A stretch of 64,000 nt of DNA from Lactuca virosa (GCA_928212115.1 CAKMRJ010005745.1:100001714-100065713), one strand, 5' to 3'; shown: positions 35,356 to 48,457, counted from the stretch's first letter. Translations and numbers: made by a program. The notes: generated from the sequence alone by a model not told the origin.

Positions 35356-37792
35356 TGTGACATCCCTAATTTTATGAACAATTAAAGAACTTTCTCTTTA
35401 TGCTTATTTAAAACAGAATATTCTTTTATTAGTGTGAAATTTATTCCAAACGTTATTAATATGAAATGATATCAATATCAAAAGCATTTCCAAAGAAACA
35501 TTTTTTTTCATTAATATTTGAAAGCTTGGTATAACATGATTGATACAGAAACATAAGCATAAACTAGTCTATACAGACCTTACATCAATTTATTTAATGG
35601 TCTAAAACTCGTTAAATCTCTCGGTAGATTCAAGCATCAATACCCCTAAACCTTCGTACCATTACCCGTGATACAAATAAACTGAGTAGGTCGAGCTTAG
35701 GAGTCTGGTGAGCACATAGGGTTTTCAAACCACAATAATAATTAAATCTCTTAAATATATATCTTTTACATCAAGCAAATAACCCCATTACACATTCCCA
35801 TTATTCTCACTCTTTAATCCTAAACTGATGATCTCAAGGGATCTATCCTAAAGGATCACTGGAAGTAACGAGGAGACAATACTACTTCAGGGATTCCATA
35901 GTAATATATGTCAATAAGGAAACCATGGGGGATAGAGTACTCAAATGAACACACAATCCATACTCTCGGATAACATGATTTATTAACACCTACATATTGT
36001 GAATCTACTAGTGTTCCACTAAACTGTCTAGAAGAGTCTGTGGTCGTCATCAATACTCTGCTAGATGACTGCTCTCAATAGTACAATAGTACAATGTTTG
36101 GGCATGGTCTCTCATCATTATTTCATCTCTTTCTCTTGTCACAGTAGTACAATAGTACTATATTGGGCATGGTCTCTCACCATTCTCTCATCTCTCTCTC
36201 TCTCTCTCATCTCTTTTTACCCAGTACATTATAAGTATGATAAAAATACATATATGATTATTTCAAGAAAAATCATCATCTCATTTAGCACAGATATCAG
36301 GAACACAAATAATAATCACATAGGGCATTAAAGCAAATTAAGTACTTGATATCGATGTGTAAGCTGAAAGTGTGCACTCACTTGTTAAAAGTGGATGACT
36401 GGTGATTTGGGCAGCGTTATGCCTATCACCTTAGATTTTCCTATGGAAAGACCTAGATATAGTTATCACTAAGTCTTAGTCTTTGTTTCATAAATATTGC
36501 GACTATAATGATGATAGTCTAGATTCCTCAATAATCCCAATGAATACTTATCTATAGCTGATAAGGAATAACCAAGTAAGATCATACCCGAGGTAGGTTT
36601 CATTTGGTATATATAGTATACTGTTTGAAAATCCCACTTTAAACACCTCACTAAATCTAGCATAGACATTACCCCCCGTAAGTAGATCAATCAGTCTTAT
36701 GACATGGAATCACTGATAAATATTGTTTATAGGTTCATAATAACGATAATGAACTTAAACATAAGTTACACTTATAGCGTAATAAGCATAACTTAACTTA
36801 CAGAGTTTTTAGTGAAAAGTCGAGAATTACGCAGGTAGAATCTCGTGAACTAGGGAGTATTGGGGCGACGAGTATGGAGAGGTTTCTAGAGGATTGGTGG
36901 TGGAACGAGTGATGAAACAAGCTGAAAATGTTGCTATTTATAGAGGAAATAAGGAGGCGCGCCATGTCAAATTCATTGGTGCGTCGCACCCTATGGTGAT
37001 CCCTCTCCTCCGCCTTGCTTCCACATGATGCCATTACCCTGGTCCGTGTCGCCCTTCTAGAAGCCAGGCGCGTCGCGCGTACAGAAATTTCAAAAAAACT
37101 TATCTTTCTCATACGAGCTCCATTTTTGACGTTCTTTATATCCACGTGTAGCTATCGACGAGTACTATAAATTTCATTTAGACTACATTGACTAATTCTC
37201 AATTTATTTTTAATTTATATTTTTAAAGGGCTTAGACTATTAAAACTTGTATAAAAATCATAACTCTTTCATACAATCTCCATTATTGAATGTCTTTACA
37301 TTGACGGATTCCTATTTACGAGATCTTCAACTTTCATTTACATTTGTTTTAGCTAAGGGTCAACTGATTTTGATTTCGATTTCTTGTGTCACATACTGAT
37401 ACGCTGAAACTTCAAGAAAACTTAATTTTCTCATATGAAGTCAGATTGGGCATTCTCTATATACAGGCTCTCACTTTTATGATTATTACAACTTTCGTTT
37501 AGATTACTTTTGGATAATAAGAAACCTATCTCCAATTCACTTTTTACAACACACTTTGATGTATAGGGATGAACGCAAATCTTCGAACAATTATAACTTC
37601 TTCATACGAAATCAGATTTGAGTGTTCTATATACCCATAGAATCGTCATCACGACTACTATAACTTTCATTAATATTATTTATCCAAAATAATCTTCTAT
37701 TAAAAGCATCTATTTATCACTTGTAAAGCATACAATAAATTTTTATAACTTATTATATCTTAAATTTCTAGCCCGAATTTACGTGCGTTACA
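35356..37792 (-). repeat. 3' LTR of element C
   Basis: 2437 bp. A TATA-like CTATAAATAG lies near 36944. A perfect dyad GGTGCG-T-CGCACC (36978-36990) lies about 35 bp upstream in element sense. CT-rich microsatellites occur at 36180-36205. Confidence 0.88.
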
Positions 37793-38869
37793 ATTACCTC
37801 CTCCCTTAGTATGATTGTGTCCCGGAATCATTAACAAAACAGGGATGGATAATGATCCTACAAGTAAGGATTGTTTCTTGATGACTAAATCATCCTTTTA
37901 TCACTAAGGGTTTTAAGGGCACAATTTATGAACTTAACTATTTCGTATTCCCTTCTACAACGATCGTAACTCCTACACCTTTCTTAACGAGTATTAAGCT
38001 CTTCCACTCCTTAGTTGCTGGTGGTGCTCAAACTTGCACCCACTCTTCATCCTCTGTTGGACCTTCAGTACTAACTTTTGAGTTACAAAAGCGACCTTCA
38101 TCGAAGACTCCTACTCCCTCTACAAAAATCACAAATGATAAGGTCTTTACTTTGGCTACCGTAATAGACCAGATGGTCACGCTCTAATGACCTCCCATCG
38201 CATGATGCAATACCTAGAATCAGGTCTCTATAAGTCACTCTCTAGAACAGAAACACCTTCCTTCATGTTCTAATGTGGTATAACCACATCATAGAAGGTA
38301 GCATTTCTACCTACTGGTTGCTCATCCTTAATGATGGTTGCAATACTTTTGTCGATCGCTTCGATTATCTTTTCCTTCAATCTTTTGACTAAAGTCGGAT
38401 ACTACATCAAACATGGTTCTTTTAAATGAGTAACTTCCTTCGCAAATTTATCTTAATCGGACTCGATTCGCTATGACCACTAGGATCAGAATAATATTTA
38501 TTTTCTTAGTCATCACCAAAACGAAAGTAATTACGGCAACAGACAAAACAAGCTCAACTACTAGTGCCTTAGTAACATTGTGACTATTCCTGAGCCAAGT
38601 GTGCGTCATGTGCTTTGGGTAGTATAGGCCTCTACTACCTTTCAGACCTACTCATACTCGTCCCAAGAATTGCGTCGTGGCTTTTTCTAAGTCACTACAC
38701 ATAATAACCACAAGGAACACTATAACACATTGAACAATATGAAATGATTAGCGATTGTATAAATTATAAAAATGATTAGAATAATAATCAAAGTTCACCA
38801 TACTCCATGCCTCTTATATCAGGCTACATAATATAGTATTATCTATATGGCCACTTCATATCTTGAACT
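37793..38869 (-). other. PPT and internal non-coding region of element C
   Basis: Next to the LTR the minus strand reads AAGGGAGGAGGTAAT, the polypurine tract. The rest carries no gene. A 22-base imperfect palindrome at 38618-38639 and its flanks match element A at 44500-44600. Confidence 0.7.
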
Positions 38870-39144
38870 CCGGATGAAACATCCCAAAATACTGTCCGAA
38901 ATTTTCATTTTAAATCATATAAAAACCATAAATCGTGTATCTCTAAATATCATAACATCTGTCAAAATATATCAGAGTATAAACCTCCCATGCTAAACAA
39001 ATGGTGTGTGCACTGCAATCATCCCGAGCTCTTCCCCTTGCTACCGGAAGTACCTGAAACCAAAACTGAAAACTGTAAGCACGAAGCTTAGTGATCTCCC
39101 CAAACTACCACATACCATACAAATGATCATGCTAATAGGAGATA

Positions 39145-39345
39145 CGGGCCCCGCCCACACTCAGCTACTATGAGATACGAGCCCCAACCACATTCAGCTA
39201 CTATGAGATATGGGCCTCGCCCACACTCAGCTACTATGCGATACGGGCCCCGTCCACACTCAGCTACTATGAGATACGGTCCCCGCCCACACTCAGCTAC
39301 TATGAGATACGGGCCCCGCCGACACTCAGCTAGTCATGAAAATAC
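39145..39345. repeat. 29-30 bp tandem repeat in LTR B
   Basis: About seven units of CTACTATGAGATACGGGCCC plus CGCCCACACT. More copies occur at 39408-39490 and 39580-39605, and in the other LTR at 51280-51420, 51508-51590 and 51682-51705. The related LTR E has a CCCGCCCGGCATCGAGC version. Confidence 0.88.
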
Positions 39346-39849
39346 ATACAAGTATCACACAGACAACAAATATAACTAAGCATAAAAATCTGTACCATAT
39401 CAGCTATCTATGAGATACGGGCGCCGCCCACACTCAGCTACTATGAGATACGGGCCACGCCCACACTCTATGAGATACGGGCCCGCCCATACTTACATTC
39501 CTAACAACACATACAGGTATCACACAGACAACAAGTATGGAAATCCAACAATCTGACTAATATCTATACTCAAGTAATAATGAGATACGGGCCCCGCCTA
39601 CACTCCATGTTCTTATCAAGAACATATAACTACACGGGCTGACATTGGTGCCTTAGACCCGTTCAATCCAGGAGGAAACTCACCTCGCACGGCTGAAGTC
39701 CCGTAGATAATTCTCTGGCTGCTAGCTGACAATTCCCGAACTGTCAATCGTCAAAACAAAACCCAATTAACCATTTGGGTTACAATGCATAACCATAAAT
39801 ACACACTTGGGGTAAAAGGACCATTTACCCCCAACATAGCTTAGTCCAA

Positions 39850-40480
39850 GACCAAGGCCCAACTCATACTCTGAAGGCCCAAAAGTCACATAATCAACCA
39901 AGGCCCAGTGGTGGCCCAATTTTCCAAATTGGGCCCAAACCCCTTACATGGTCTTACCTTAAGGCCCAACCATTTATTCTTGGTCCAACACTTGGCATTA
40001 TAATGGTCCAATATCTCATAATCATCAAGGCCCAAATGTGGCCCATCTATGGCCTAATTTTTCCAAATTGAGCTCAAGCTTTTCCAATGGGCCTTATCCT
40101 AAAGCCCAATTCAATATTCCAGTCCATATACTTGTTCTTAGATGGCCCATCAATAGTCCAAACATCTAGGCTCAACAGAAAAGGCCCAACTCAAAACCCA
40201 ACACAGTTAGGGTTTTCACATGAAATGACGATTAGGGTTAATTAGAAACACTTAACCCATTAAGGACTTAATCCATTAAGTCCATCAATCTACTAGGTCA
40301 ATCATACAGTGTGATTGGGCATAAGTTATACTTCAATCCACTGGTCCAAACGCGGGTCCCGACAATCCAAAACTAACATCTCCTAAAATTAAGGTTTTCT
40401 AAACCCTAATTAGGGTTTCCAACCCAAACACAATCCAACCAAGTCCAAGATTAAATTTTTAGGTCCATTAGGGTTCCACT
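39850..40480 (-). promoter_or_regulatory. Site II (TGGGCC) cluster with telo-boxes in LTR B
   Basis: Ten GGCCCA motifs (minus: TGGGCC) lie within about 340 bp, next to AAACCCTAA / TTAGGGTTT boxes at 40205-40240 and 40395-40475. In plants TGGGCC site II elements (TCP targets) combined with telo-boxes mark promoters of ribosomal-protein and cell-cycle genes. Presence is observed; promoter activity is inferred. Confidence 0.5.
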
Positions 40481-41528
40481 AGGTCGGGCACCACCCACTG
40501 CCACCTCGGGCAGTGGCGGTCGGTGACGGCTCATGGTGGTGGTTCCTGCCCAAAAATTGCATATACAACTTCACACCCATAAAGTACACACTCACACACA
40601 AAAAAAACACATACACAACCACCCTTCACAGTGGCTGGTGGCAGCAGAAAATGGTGGCAGGGGGCTGCAGCCACCACCTTGAGGTGGTGTTGGTGGGTTT
40701 CTGGCCAAAATCGTACCTACAGCTCCATGAAAACATCAACCAGCATGTTCCTTCGAACACACACCCTTATAGCCACCGCCTAGGCGGTAGATGCTGCCGG
40801 AAAAGATGAAAACGGCGGCCCAAGGGCCACCGACGACAGTAACAACGGTTTCGGCACCGTATTCACAGAAAAGAACGAGAAAGATAGAAATGTAGGTTGC
40901 GGTGGACTTACCGTGCAGTTCCGACGACTTACGACCCTCACACGACGACGGAGCGGTCATCAGCGATCTACCAGCGGTTCTCGACGTCACTGGTGGGAGC
41001 GGGGGACATAACGGTGGCGTTAGACGACACGGCAGCGGGCGGAAAGAGTGGCGGTTGGACCCGGTGATGAAAGCGGTGGCTGAGGTGCTCTGAGAACGAT
41101 AGTAGCGGATGAACTCACCTAGGTTTAGGGTTTACTGCAAGGTGGTGACGGGTATAAGCCCCATCCATTTTAAAACTTTTGCACATTTACAAGTATGGTC
41201 CCTCCCCAGAGGATCCTTTCAACTTAAACCCAAAACTTACCCTTTATGCCCTGCCTCCATAAAATCTTTTCAATTTTAATCCCATATTTACCATTCAACC
41301 CCTCTCTTCAAGATTTTATTTCAATTTAAATCCAGAATTTACCAAACAACCCTTAACCTCCAAAATTCTTTACAAACTAATCTAGGACTTACATTTTAAC
41401 CCCCAAACTCTCAATTATGACTCTTTAACCCCCAAAACCAAACGTCTTGCTAAATTACTCCGCATTTAGGGTTACTATTCATTTATTAATCTTTATCTAT
41501 TTATTTATTTAATAAATGGGATGTTACA

Positions 41529-42581
41529 GTTCTCCCCCACTTAAATTAGATTTCGTCCTCGAAATCATTCCTGACCATCCCTGTTACGCCAAACCACTCA
41601 AATGACATGGCCACAATCCCGAGCACACCCTAGCCTTCCCAGGGTAGCCGTAACCAACCCTCACAGGGTTCTAAAACTAGAAGATAATGAATTCCTTGCA
41701 ACATGATCGCTTTTTCTCAATCTCAAATCTGAATTCTTGAGATGGTTTGACTCTCTGACAAACTGCCCATATAACATCATTGTTGTTGAAACCCTGTGGA
41801 ACCCTTATACTTGACAGTAGGCTCAGATAATCCTTCGAGTAGGAGGTCTATCCCTTCAATGGTTAGACTTGGACGAGGGTTGCACATCAGATTCATATCC
41901 ACTATCCTTAGATTATTTAATCCCTCTGTGAGTGACTTATCACTTCCCAATCAATCAGTTACTCCGTCCGTACATGAAATCCTAAAATAACATTACTGCT
42001 TGAGACACTGAAACTGTCCGAAGCACTAAACTGCCTAAAACACTGAACTGCCTGAAACAATATGTTACACCCTGGCTGCCTTCCAAAATCCACCGAGACC
42101 TCCCTGGTCTCAATTCGTTTGCCAGTCATCTGAAATACCGGGTTCCGGCCCGGCTGCAGAGACAAAAGACTCCCACGCAATCGCCTCACACGACTTCCAA
42201 ACGAAATCCTTGTCTATCAATAGTTGCCACTAGTTATCTTGCCACTGTGGCTCTCACGACCTTCCGATCTAACTGATTGGGTCCATACGTCGAGTCCTGA
42301 CATCACCAAATCCAAGGCTAAAAGTGATTGCTACATGACTAAAAGGCAGCCTTGTACCCTAAACGACCTTATACGGTCCATTGCTTCCTTGATCCCATTA
42401 CTATAGTGGCGTTCCTATGGTCGTATCACTGGCTCAATCAGGTCTAATTCATCTGGGGAAATTCGTAAACCAATTTATGGATTTGCCACGCCCTCACTGC
42501 TGCACCCGAACTGATGGGTACCATTGTTCCTTCCGCGATCTAATAACACGCTCATGCTATCTACCAACCTAGTGAATGCTA
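41529..42581 (-). other. PPT and 3' internal region of element B
   Basis: The purine tract next to the LTR is followed by sequence without an open pol frame. A block near 41845-41935 (ATGGTTAGACTTGGACGAGG) is related to 50440-50520 at the other end of B's internal region. The final bases belong to a 58-bp tandem array into which A inserted. Confidence 0.65.
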
Positions 42582-42978
42582 TGTGACATCCCCAATTTCA
42601 CGGCAAGAAAAGACCGATTTGTTTATGCTTTGTTTTATAAAATCAGAGTAATCATTTGATTAAAAGTGTTGCGGAATTTGTTCCCAGAAAACATGATAAA
42701 TACTTTATCCAAGCATCTCCGAAGAGATGTATTTTATTCGTTTTAAAACATTTGGGATGTCCTGGTCAATACAGACACATAAGCATAAACCGAACTTACA
42801 TTCATCTACCCTAATGATATACATCTCTTTAATCTCTCAGTGTAATGTGTCTTTGTATCGATACCTGTGATACAAAAATATTGAGTGGGTCAGGTTTGGA
42901 AAACCTGGTGAGTACATAGGGATTTCAATCCCACAATGTTATAACATATATAATTTAGAATTCACACAATATAAAATT

Positions 42979-43029
<51 letters not shown>

Positions 43030-44369
43030 CCAACTCTTACCCCACCCTGTCAATCCTCTCAACGAGACTAAAAACTAACCTCTCGACCTGATCCATACTC
43101 CCAGATCTAAAACTAACCTTTCGACCTGATCCATACTCTCGGATCTAAAACTAACCTCTCGACCTGATCCATACTCCCGGATATAAAACTAACCTCTCGA
43201 CCTGATCCATACTCCCGGATCTAATAACAAATAACTATGTCCTGTCCATACTCCCGGACTACGGGCAACTAATTATGTCTTAATCCATACTCCCGGATTA
43301 ATGATAGATTGTATGTCTTGTCCATACTCCCGGACTAAGGACAACTGACTATGTCTTAATCCATACTCCCCGATTAATGACAATTAACTAAGTCTTAAAC
43401 CATACTCCCGGATTAATGACACATTTTAAAGTTCTATTCTCCGTATATATCTCACTCGTACTCATAAATAGATACTACCCCATAACCATTATAACCAATC
43501 TTAGGTTTACTCTTTAACCTAAGTTATCATAAACAATCAGGTAAGTTCTTTAACACTTAATTCAGACATCATCAAATAACTCACACAAAACATATATTTA
43601 ATACATTCAAACAATACTTGTATTAAAATCATGTTCATGAAAGCCACTATGCACTCACTTGAATAAGCGATTATCGGACAGCACTACGGTTCTCCAAGTA
43701 GTAACTCTTCGGTGAAACCTGGATATCTTGACACACCGGACTTCTCGCGGGCAGAGCTTCGGCTTGGAAACTCTTTTCTTCTCGGGATCTTCGGAGCTTC
43801 GGGACTCGCTTAGGGTCTCGGGATGATACCGGGGCTTCGGGGGTACTCCAGAATGGCTATAGAGGGTATCGGGAGTGAGAGAGAAGAGATGGAGCAACCA
43901 AATTCGGCTGACCCTTGATTTCTATTTATAGGGCCAACATTCTGTACTCACGTCGTGAGCCTAGTAGGTCACTGCATTCGTCACTCGTCCACTTGCTCTG
44001 GAAGACGTCCAGTCTCTGCTCACGTTGTGAACACTGTACTCACGTCGTGAGCTCTGACACAGCCTCGAAATTTGTGTTCCGAACTTCAGAAATTTATATC
44101 TTTCGCGTACGAGCTCTGTTTTCGACGTTATTTATATGCATGCGTAGGTGAGATTATGCTCTACAACTCTCGTTTAGACTCCGTCGGCTAGTTTTGAATT
44201 TATTTTTATTATATTATTTTTAGTAGGCCGGGACAGGAAAACTCCGTTAGAAATTCATAACTTCTTCATCGGACGTCCATTTTCGTCTGTCTTTCTTCCG
44301 TTGGACTACTATCGACGAGATCTTCAATTCTCGTTTAGATTGTTTCATATAGAAATCACTCGATCTCAT
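42582..44369 (-). repeat. 3' LTR of element A, 5' part missing
   Basis: Matches 46356-48068 of the other LTR. It has four 38-bp units of CTCTCGACCTGATCCATACT at 43075-43225, where the other LTR has one. Microsatellite (CT)n(TA)n at 42979-43028. TATA-like CTATAAATAG near 43931, then CTCACG-T-CGTGAG dyads at 43947-43959, 44019-44030 (imperfect) and 44039-44051. Confidence 0.92.
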
Positions 44370-44535
44370 CGTAGTCGGACTCAATTTGATATGACCATTA
44401 GGGTCGGAATAACAATCATCTCATTAGTCATTACCGAAACGATGGTAACGACATACTTGAATAAAATGAGACCAATCACTAGCTTCTTGGTAACCTTGTG
44501 ACTTTCCCTTATCCAAGTGCGAGTCCTGTGCTTCC

Positions 44536-44557
44536 GGTAGTATAGGCCTATACTACC
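44536..44557. other. Perfect 22-bp palindrome in element A
   Basis: GGTAGTATAGG followed directly by its exact complement. Near-copies lie in element C (38618-38639, one change) and element B (50178-50199, several changes). Located downstream of gag in element sense. Confidence 0.85.
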
Positions 44558-44758
44558 ATTCACACCTACTCATACTCGTCCCAAGTACTGTCTCGCAGTC
44601 AACCAAGTCACCATACAAAATGACACAATTATTCAACACATCAGATAACAAAACTAGGGCTTATATTAATTCTTGAAACGATTACACAAAGGTTCAAGTT
44701 CACCCTATACTATGCCTTTAACACTTCCTGATACTTGCTATATCCTGATATGAAGTCT

Positions 44759-45985
44759 TCATCCTTGATTCTTCGCATTGTCATCTGCTTCGTCAAGGAT
44801 CATTTGAAATGCTCTTGCCTTTGGCTGTGGCAGCACATTCGGCCTTGTAGCCCCTTCTCTTCTTGGGCAGTTTTGCTTGAAGTGACCTTCTTCACCACAC
44901 TTAAAGCAGGCTTCTCTTTTGGTTGTGCATTCACTGGCATAATGACCAGTCTTCCCGCATTTAAAGCAGGTCATCTCTTTAGAGCATCTCCCAATGTGCT
45001 TCCTCTTGCACTTATCACACCATTGTGCTCCTTCTTCGAATTCCTTCGAATCAGACTTCGAGAATTTTCTTTTCTCATAGGACCTTGAGGATCCTTCAAA
45101 CTTTCTTTTCTCGCCCACTTCGGCCCTCTCCAGATTCTTTTCCCTTATCTGGGTCTCGACGTTCTTAGCAGCCCAGATGACGGCTTTCAAAGTGGTTGCT
45201 TGCTTGACCATCGGACCAAACTCCGCTGGTAATCCACGGGCAAACTTGTTAACCTTAGAGAGTTCAGTTGGAACCAGGTAAGGAACAAGCTTCATCTTCT
45301 CCGTAAAACTAATAGGGTACTCGATGACGCTCAACCTTCCCTTCTTCAGATTCTGGAACTCATTGTTGATTTCCAGAAGATCCTACTCAGAGCAGTATTG
45401 CATTTTCAGTTGCACCACAAAATCTTCCCAAGGCATCTTGCTAGCTTCTCCCTTGGGCATCGAACCAGCTAGTAGCTTCCACCATATTAGTACTCCAGAC
45501 TTTAACAGAGGAATCGCGAGAGCGGTCTTCTGTCTGTTGCTACACTCGCAACTCTCGAACATTGTCTCCATCTCGGAGATCCAGTGCATAACTTCCACTG
45601 GTGTCGGGCTTCCAGATAGACACGCTGGTTTGGATGCCATGAAGTCCTTGTACTTACATCTACGTCTGTCATTTCCTCCATCCTGGTTGTTTTGCCTAAC
45701 AATCAGTGGGTTGGCTTGACCAACAATCCCACTAAAGTTTCCTCCTTCCGACTGCCCTTCATTCAATTCGGGCTGTTCAATCGGCATTGAAAGTTCGTCA
45801 CGATTCTGCTGAAGCAGACGTTTAGTTTCCTCCATTTGACGATCCAACATTGTTTGAATCATCAATTGTACTCCAGCCATTGTTATCGGCTCAGGTGCTG
45901 CTGCTGCAACAACTACTTGCTCAATCACAGGTGGTTGATTCCTGTTTTCGTTCACGTTTCCAGCTCCACTTCTGGTTCTTTCCAA
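44759..45985 (-). pseudogene. Gag of element A, one in-frame stop
   Basis: About 408 codons from ATG at 45985 (MERTRSGAGNVNEN). A Ty3-like gag domain (CKYKDFMASKPACLSGSPTP, VMHWISEMETMFESCECS, IWWKLLAGSMP) is followed by KMQYCSE, a single TAG at 45385-45383, then DLLEINNEFQNLKKGRLSV in the same frame. At the C end three Cys/His motifs lie in a row: CDKCKRKHIGRC, CFKCGKTGHYASEC and CFKCGEEGHFKQNC. These bind element RNA for packaging. Apart from the stop the frame is clean, unlike the decayed gags of B and C, so A is the youngest of the three. No pol follows; it would depend on another element's enzymes. Confidence 0.92.
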
Positions 45986-46341
45986 TTTTTTATCTATACA
46001 CCGAATAAGGTAAATTTAGATCCTCATTCACAATATATATTCAAATCATCCTTATCAATGCGAAACGTTTACATGCTAGTTCTAATATCGTAGTCATACT
46101 CTTAGAATCCTGAACACATAAGGTTTCCAGACCAAGTCGGCAATAGACCATAGATCCGAACAAACAATATCATATATAGCAAACATATAACATTTAGCAC
46201 ATAAAAGCATTTTAGGCATCTTTCCTAAAATATACTAGTGCTCGTGTCTAAAATATGGTAGACACACATCTCACAATCATTGCTTAGCATTCTAAGTTTA
46301 AGTCTAGAAATCCTACAAATTCCTAGTTCGTTTAAACTAAT
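45986..46341 (-). other. Leader of element A
   Basis: About 360 bp between PBS and gag with no open frame of note. Confidence 0.7.
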
Positions 46342-46353
46342 GCTCTGATACCA
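46342..46353 (-). other. Primer binding site of element A
   Basis: TGGTATCAGAGC on the minus strand, a perfect initiator-Met tRNA match, two bases inside the 5' LTR. Confidence 0.93.
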
Positions 46354-46355
46354 AC

Positions 46356-46753
46356 TGTGACATCCCCAATTTCACAGCTAGAAAAGACCGATTTGTTTAT
46401 GCTTTGTTTTATAAAATCAGAGTAATCCTTTGATTAAAAGTGTTGCGGAATTTGTTCCCAGAAAACATGATAAATACTTTATTTAAGCATCTCCGAAGAG
46501 ATGTATTTTATTCGTTTTAAAACATTTGGGATGTCCTGGTCAATACAGACACATAAGCATAAACCGAACTTACATTCATCTACACTAATGATATACATCT
46601 CTTTAATCTCTCAGTGTAATGTGTCTTTGTATCGATACCTGTGATACAAAAATATTAAGTGGGTCAGGTTTGGAAAACCTGGTGAGTACATATGGATTTC
46701 AATCCCACAATGTTATAACATATATATAATTTAGAATTCACACAATATAAATT

Positions 46754-46840
<87 letters not shown>

Positions 46841-48457
46841 CCAACTCTTACCCCACCCTGTCAATCCTCTCAACGAGACTAAAAACTAACCTCTCGACCT
46901 GATCCATACTCCCGGATCTAATAACAAATAACTATGTCCTGTCCATACTCCCGGACTAAGGGCAACTAACTATGTCTTAATCCATACTCCCGGATTAATG
47001 ACAGATTATATGTCTTGTCCATACTCCCGGACTAAGGACAACTGACTATGTCTTAATCCATACTCCCCGATTAATGACAATTAACTAAGTCTTTTAAACC
47101 ATACTCCTGGATTAATGACACATTTTAAAGTTCTATTCTCCGTATATATCTCACTCGTACTCATAAATAGATACTACCCCATAACCATTATAACCAATCT
47201 TAGGTTTACTCTTTAACCTAAGTTATCATAAACAATCAGGTAAGTTCTTTAACACTTAATTCAGACATCATCAAATAACTCACACAAAACATATATTTAA
47301 TACATTCAAACAATACTTGTATTAAAATCATGTTCATGAAAGCCACTATGCACTCACTTGAATAAGCGATTATCGGACAACACTACGGCTCTCCAAGTAG
47401 TAACTCTTCGGTGAAACCGGGATATCTTGACACACCGGACTTCTCGCGGGCAGAGCTTCGGCTTGGAAACTCTTTTCTTCTCGGGATCTTCGGAGCTTCG
47501 GGACTCGCTTAGAGTCTCGGGATGATACCGGGGCTTCGGGGGTACTCCGGAATGGCTATAGAGGGTATCGGGAGTGAGAGAGAAGAGATGGAGCAACCAA
47601 ATTCGGCTGACCCTCCATTTCTATTTATAGGGCCAACATTCTATACTCACGTCGTGAGCCTAGTAGGTCACTGCGTTCGTCACTCGTCCACTTGCTCTGG
47701 AAGACATCCAGTCTCTGCTCACGTCGTGAACACTGTGCTCACGTCGTCAGCTTTGACACAGCCTCGAAATTTGTGTTCCGAACTTCAGAAATTCATATCT
47801 TTCGCATACGAGCTCCGTTTTCGACGTTATTTATATGCACGCGTAGGTGAGATTATGCTCTACAACTCTCGTTTAGACTCCGTCGGCTATTTTTGACTTT
47901 ATTTTTATTATATTATTTTTAGTAGGCCGGGACCAGAAAACTCCGTTAGAAATTCATAACTTCTTCATCGGACGTCCGTTTTCGTCTGTCTTTCTTCCGT
48001 TGGACTACTATCGACGAGATCTTCAATTCGCGTTTAGATTGTTTCGTCTAGAAATCACTCGATCTCATAATCGAACTTTGGGCTGCATACCGCTAAGTCG
48101 AAACTTAGCAAAATCATAACTTCCTCATACGAAGTCAGATTTAGACGTTCTTTTTATGCATGCACTCGGTTTAACGTATTCTAATACTTTCATTTAGATC
48201 ACTCAGGCTAATTATCTCTCTATCGTAAATTCACTATTTACGTCGCGCTGTGTCGTGCTGGTTCTGTCGCGAAACTTCGACAGGTCATAACTTCTTCGTT
48301 ATAACTCGGATTTCGGCATTCTTTATATGTACGAAAACCTTGTAACATATACTACAACTTTTATTAAGACTATTCATTCTAAATAATCTTCTATCAAAAA
48401 GTCATTTTCGACACTTATTGTCTCTTAATTGACTAGCCCTGATCTACGGGCGTTACA
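46356..48457 (-). repeat. 5' LTR of element A
   Basis: 2102 bp, TGTAACGCCCG...GGGATGTCACA. Microsatellite (CT)n(TA)n at 46754-46839, longer than in the other LTR. TATA-like CTATAAATAG near 47628 with dyads at 47646-47658, 47718-47729 and 47738-47750 (the last with one change). Similar to LTR I at its right half. Confidence 0.93.

Larger units (their letters stand above)
38875..41528 (-). repeat. 3' LTR of element B
   Basis: 2654 bp. Contains a tandem array at 39145-39345, a cluster of ten GGCCCA motifs at 39850-40190, several AAACCCTAA boxes at 40205-40475 and near 41125, and CA-rich and GGTGG-rich stretches. The open frames encoding MRYGPRPHSAT repeats come from the tandem array and are not genes. 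Confidence 0.92.
42582..48457 (-). mobile_element. Element A: gag-only Ty3-like retrotransposon
   Basis: Flanked by a perfect 5-bp TSD, TGCTA (42577-42581 and 48458-48462). The 5' LTR (46356-48457), PBS and gag are present. All of pol, the PPT and about 390 bp of the 3' LTR are missing; the internal sequence jumps straight into the LTR at 44369/44370. The internal deletion probably arose before or during insertion, because the outer ends are intact. Confidence 0.93.

Noticed and set aside
39170..39379. Open frame with repeated MRYGPRPHSAT peptide; similar at 51305-51514 and 51262-51504
   Set aside because: It arises from the 29-30 bp tandem repeat of LTR B and is open on both strands; lies inside an LTR.
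41959..42406. Open frames at 41959-42189 (minus) and 42224-42406 (plus) as pol remnants of B
   Set aside because: No RT, RNase H or integrase motif can be read in them.
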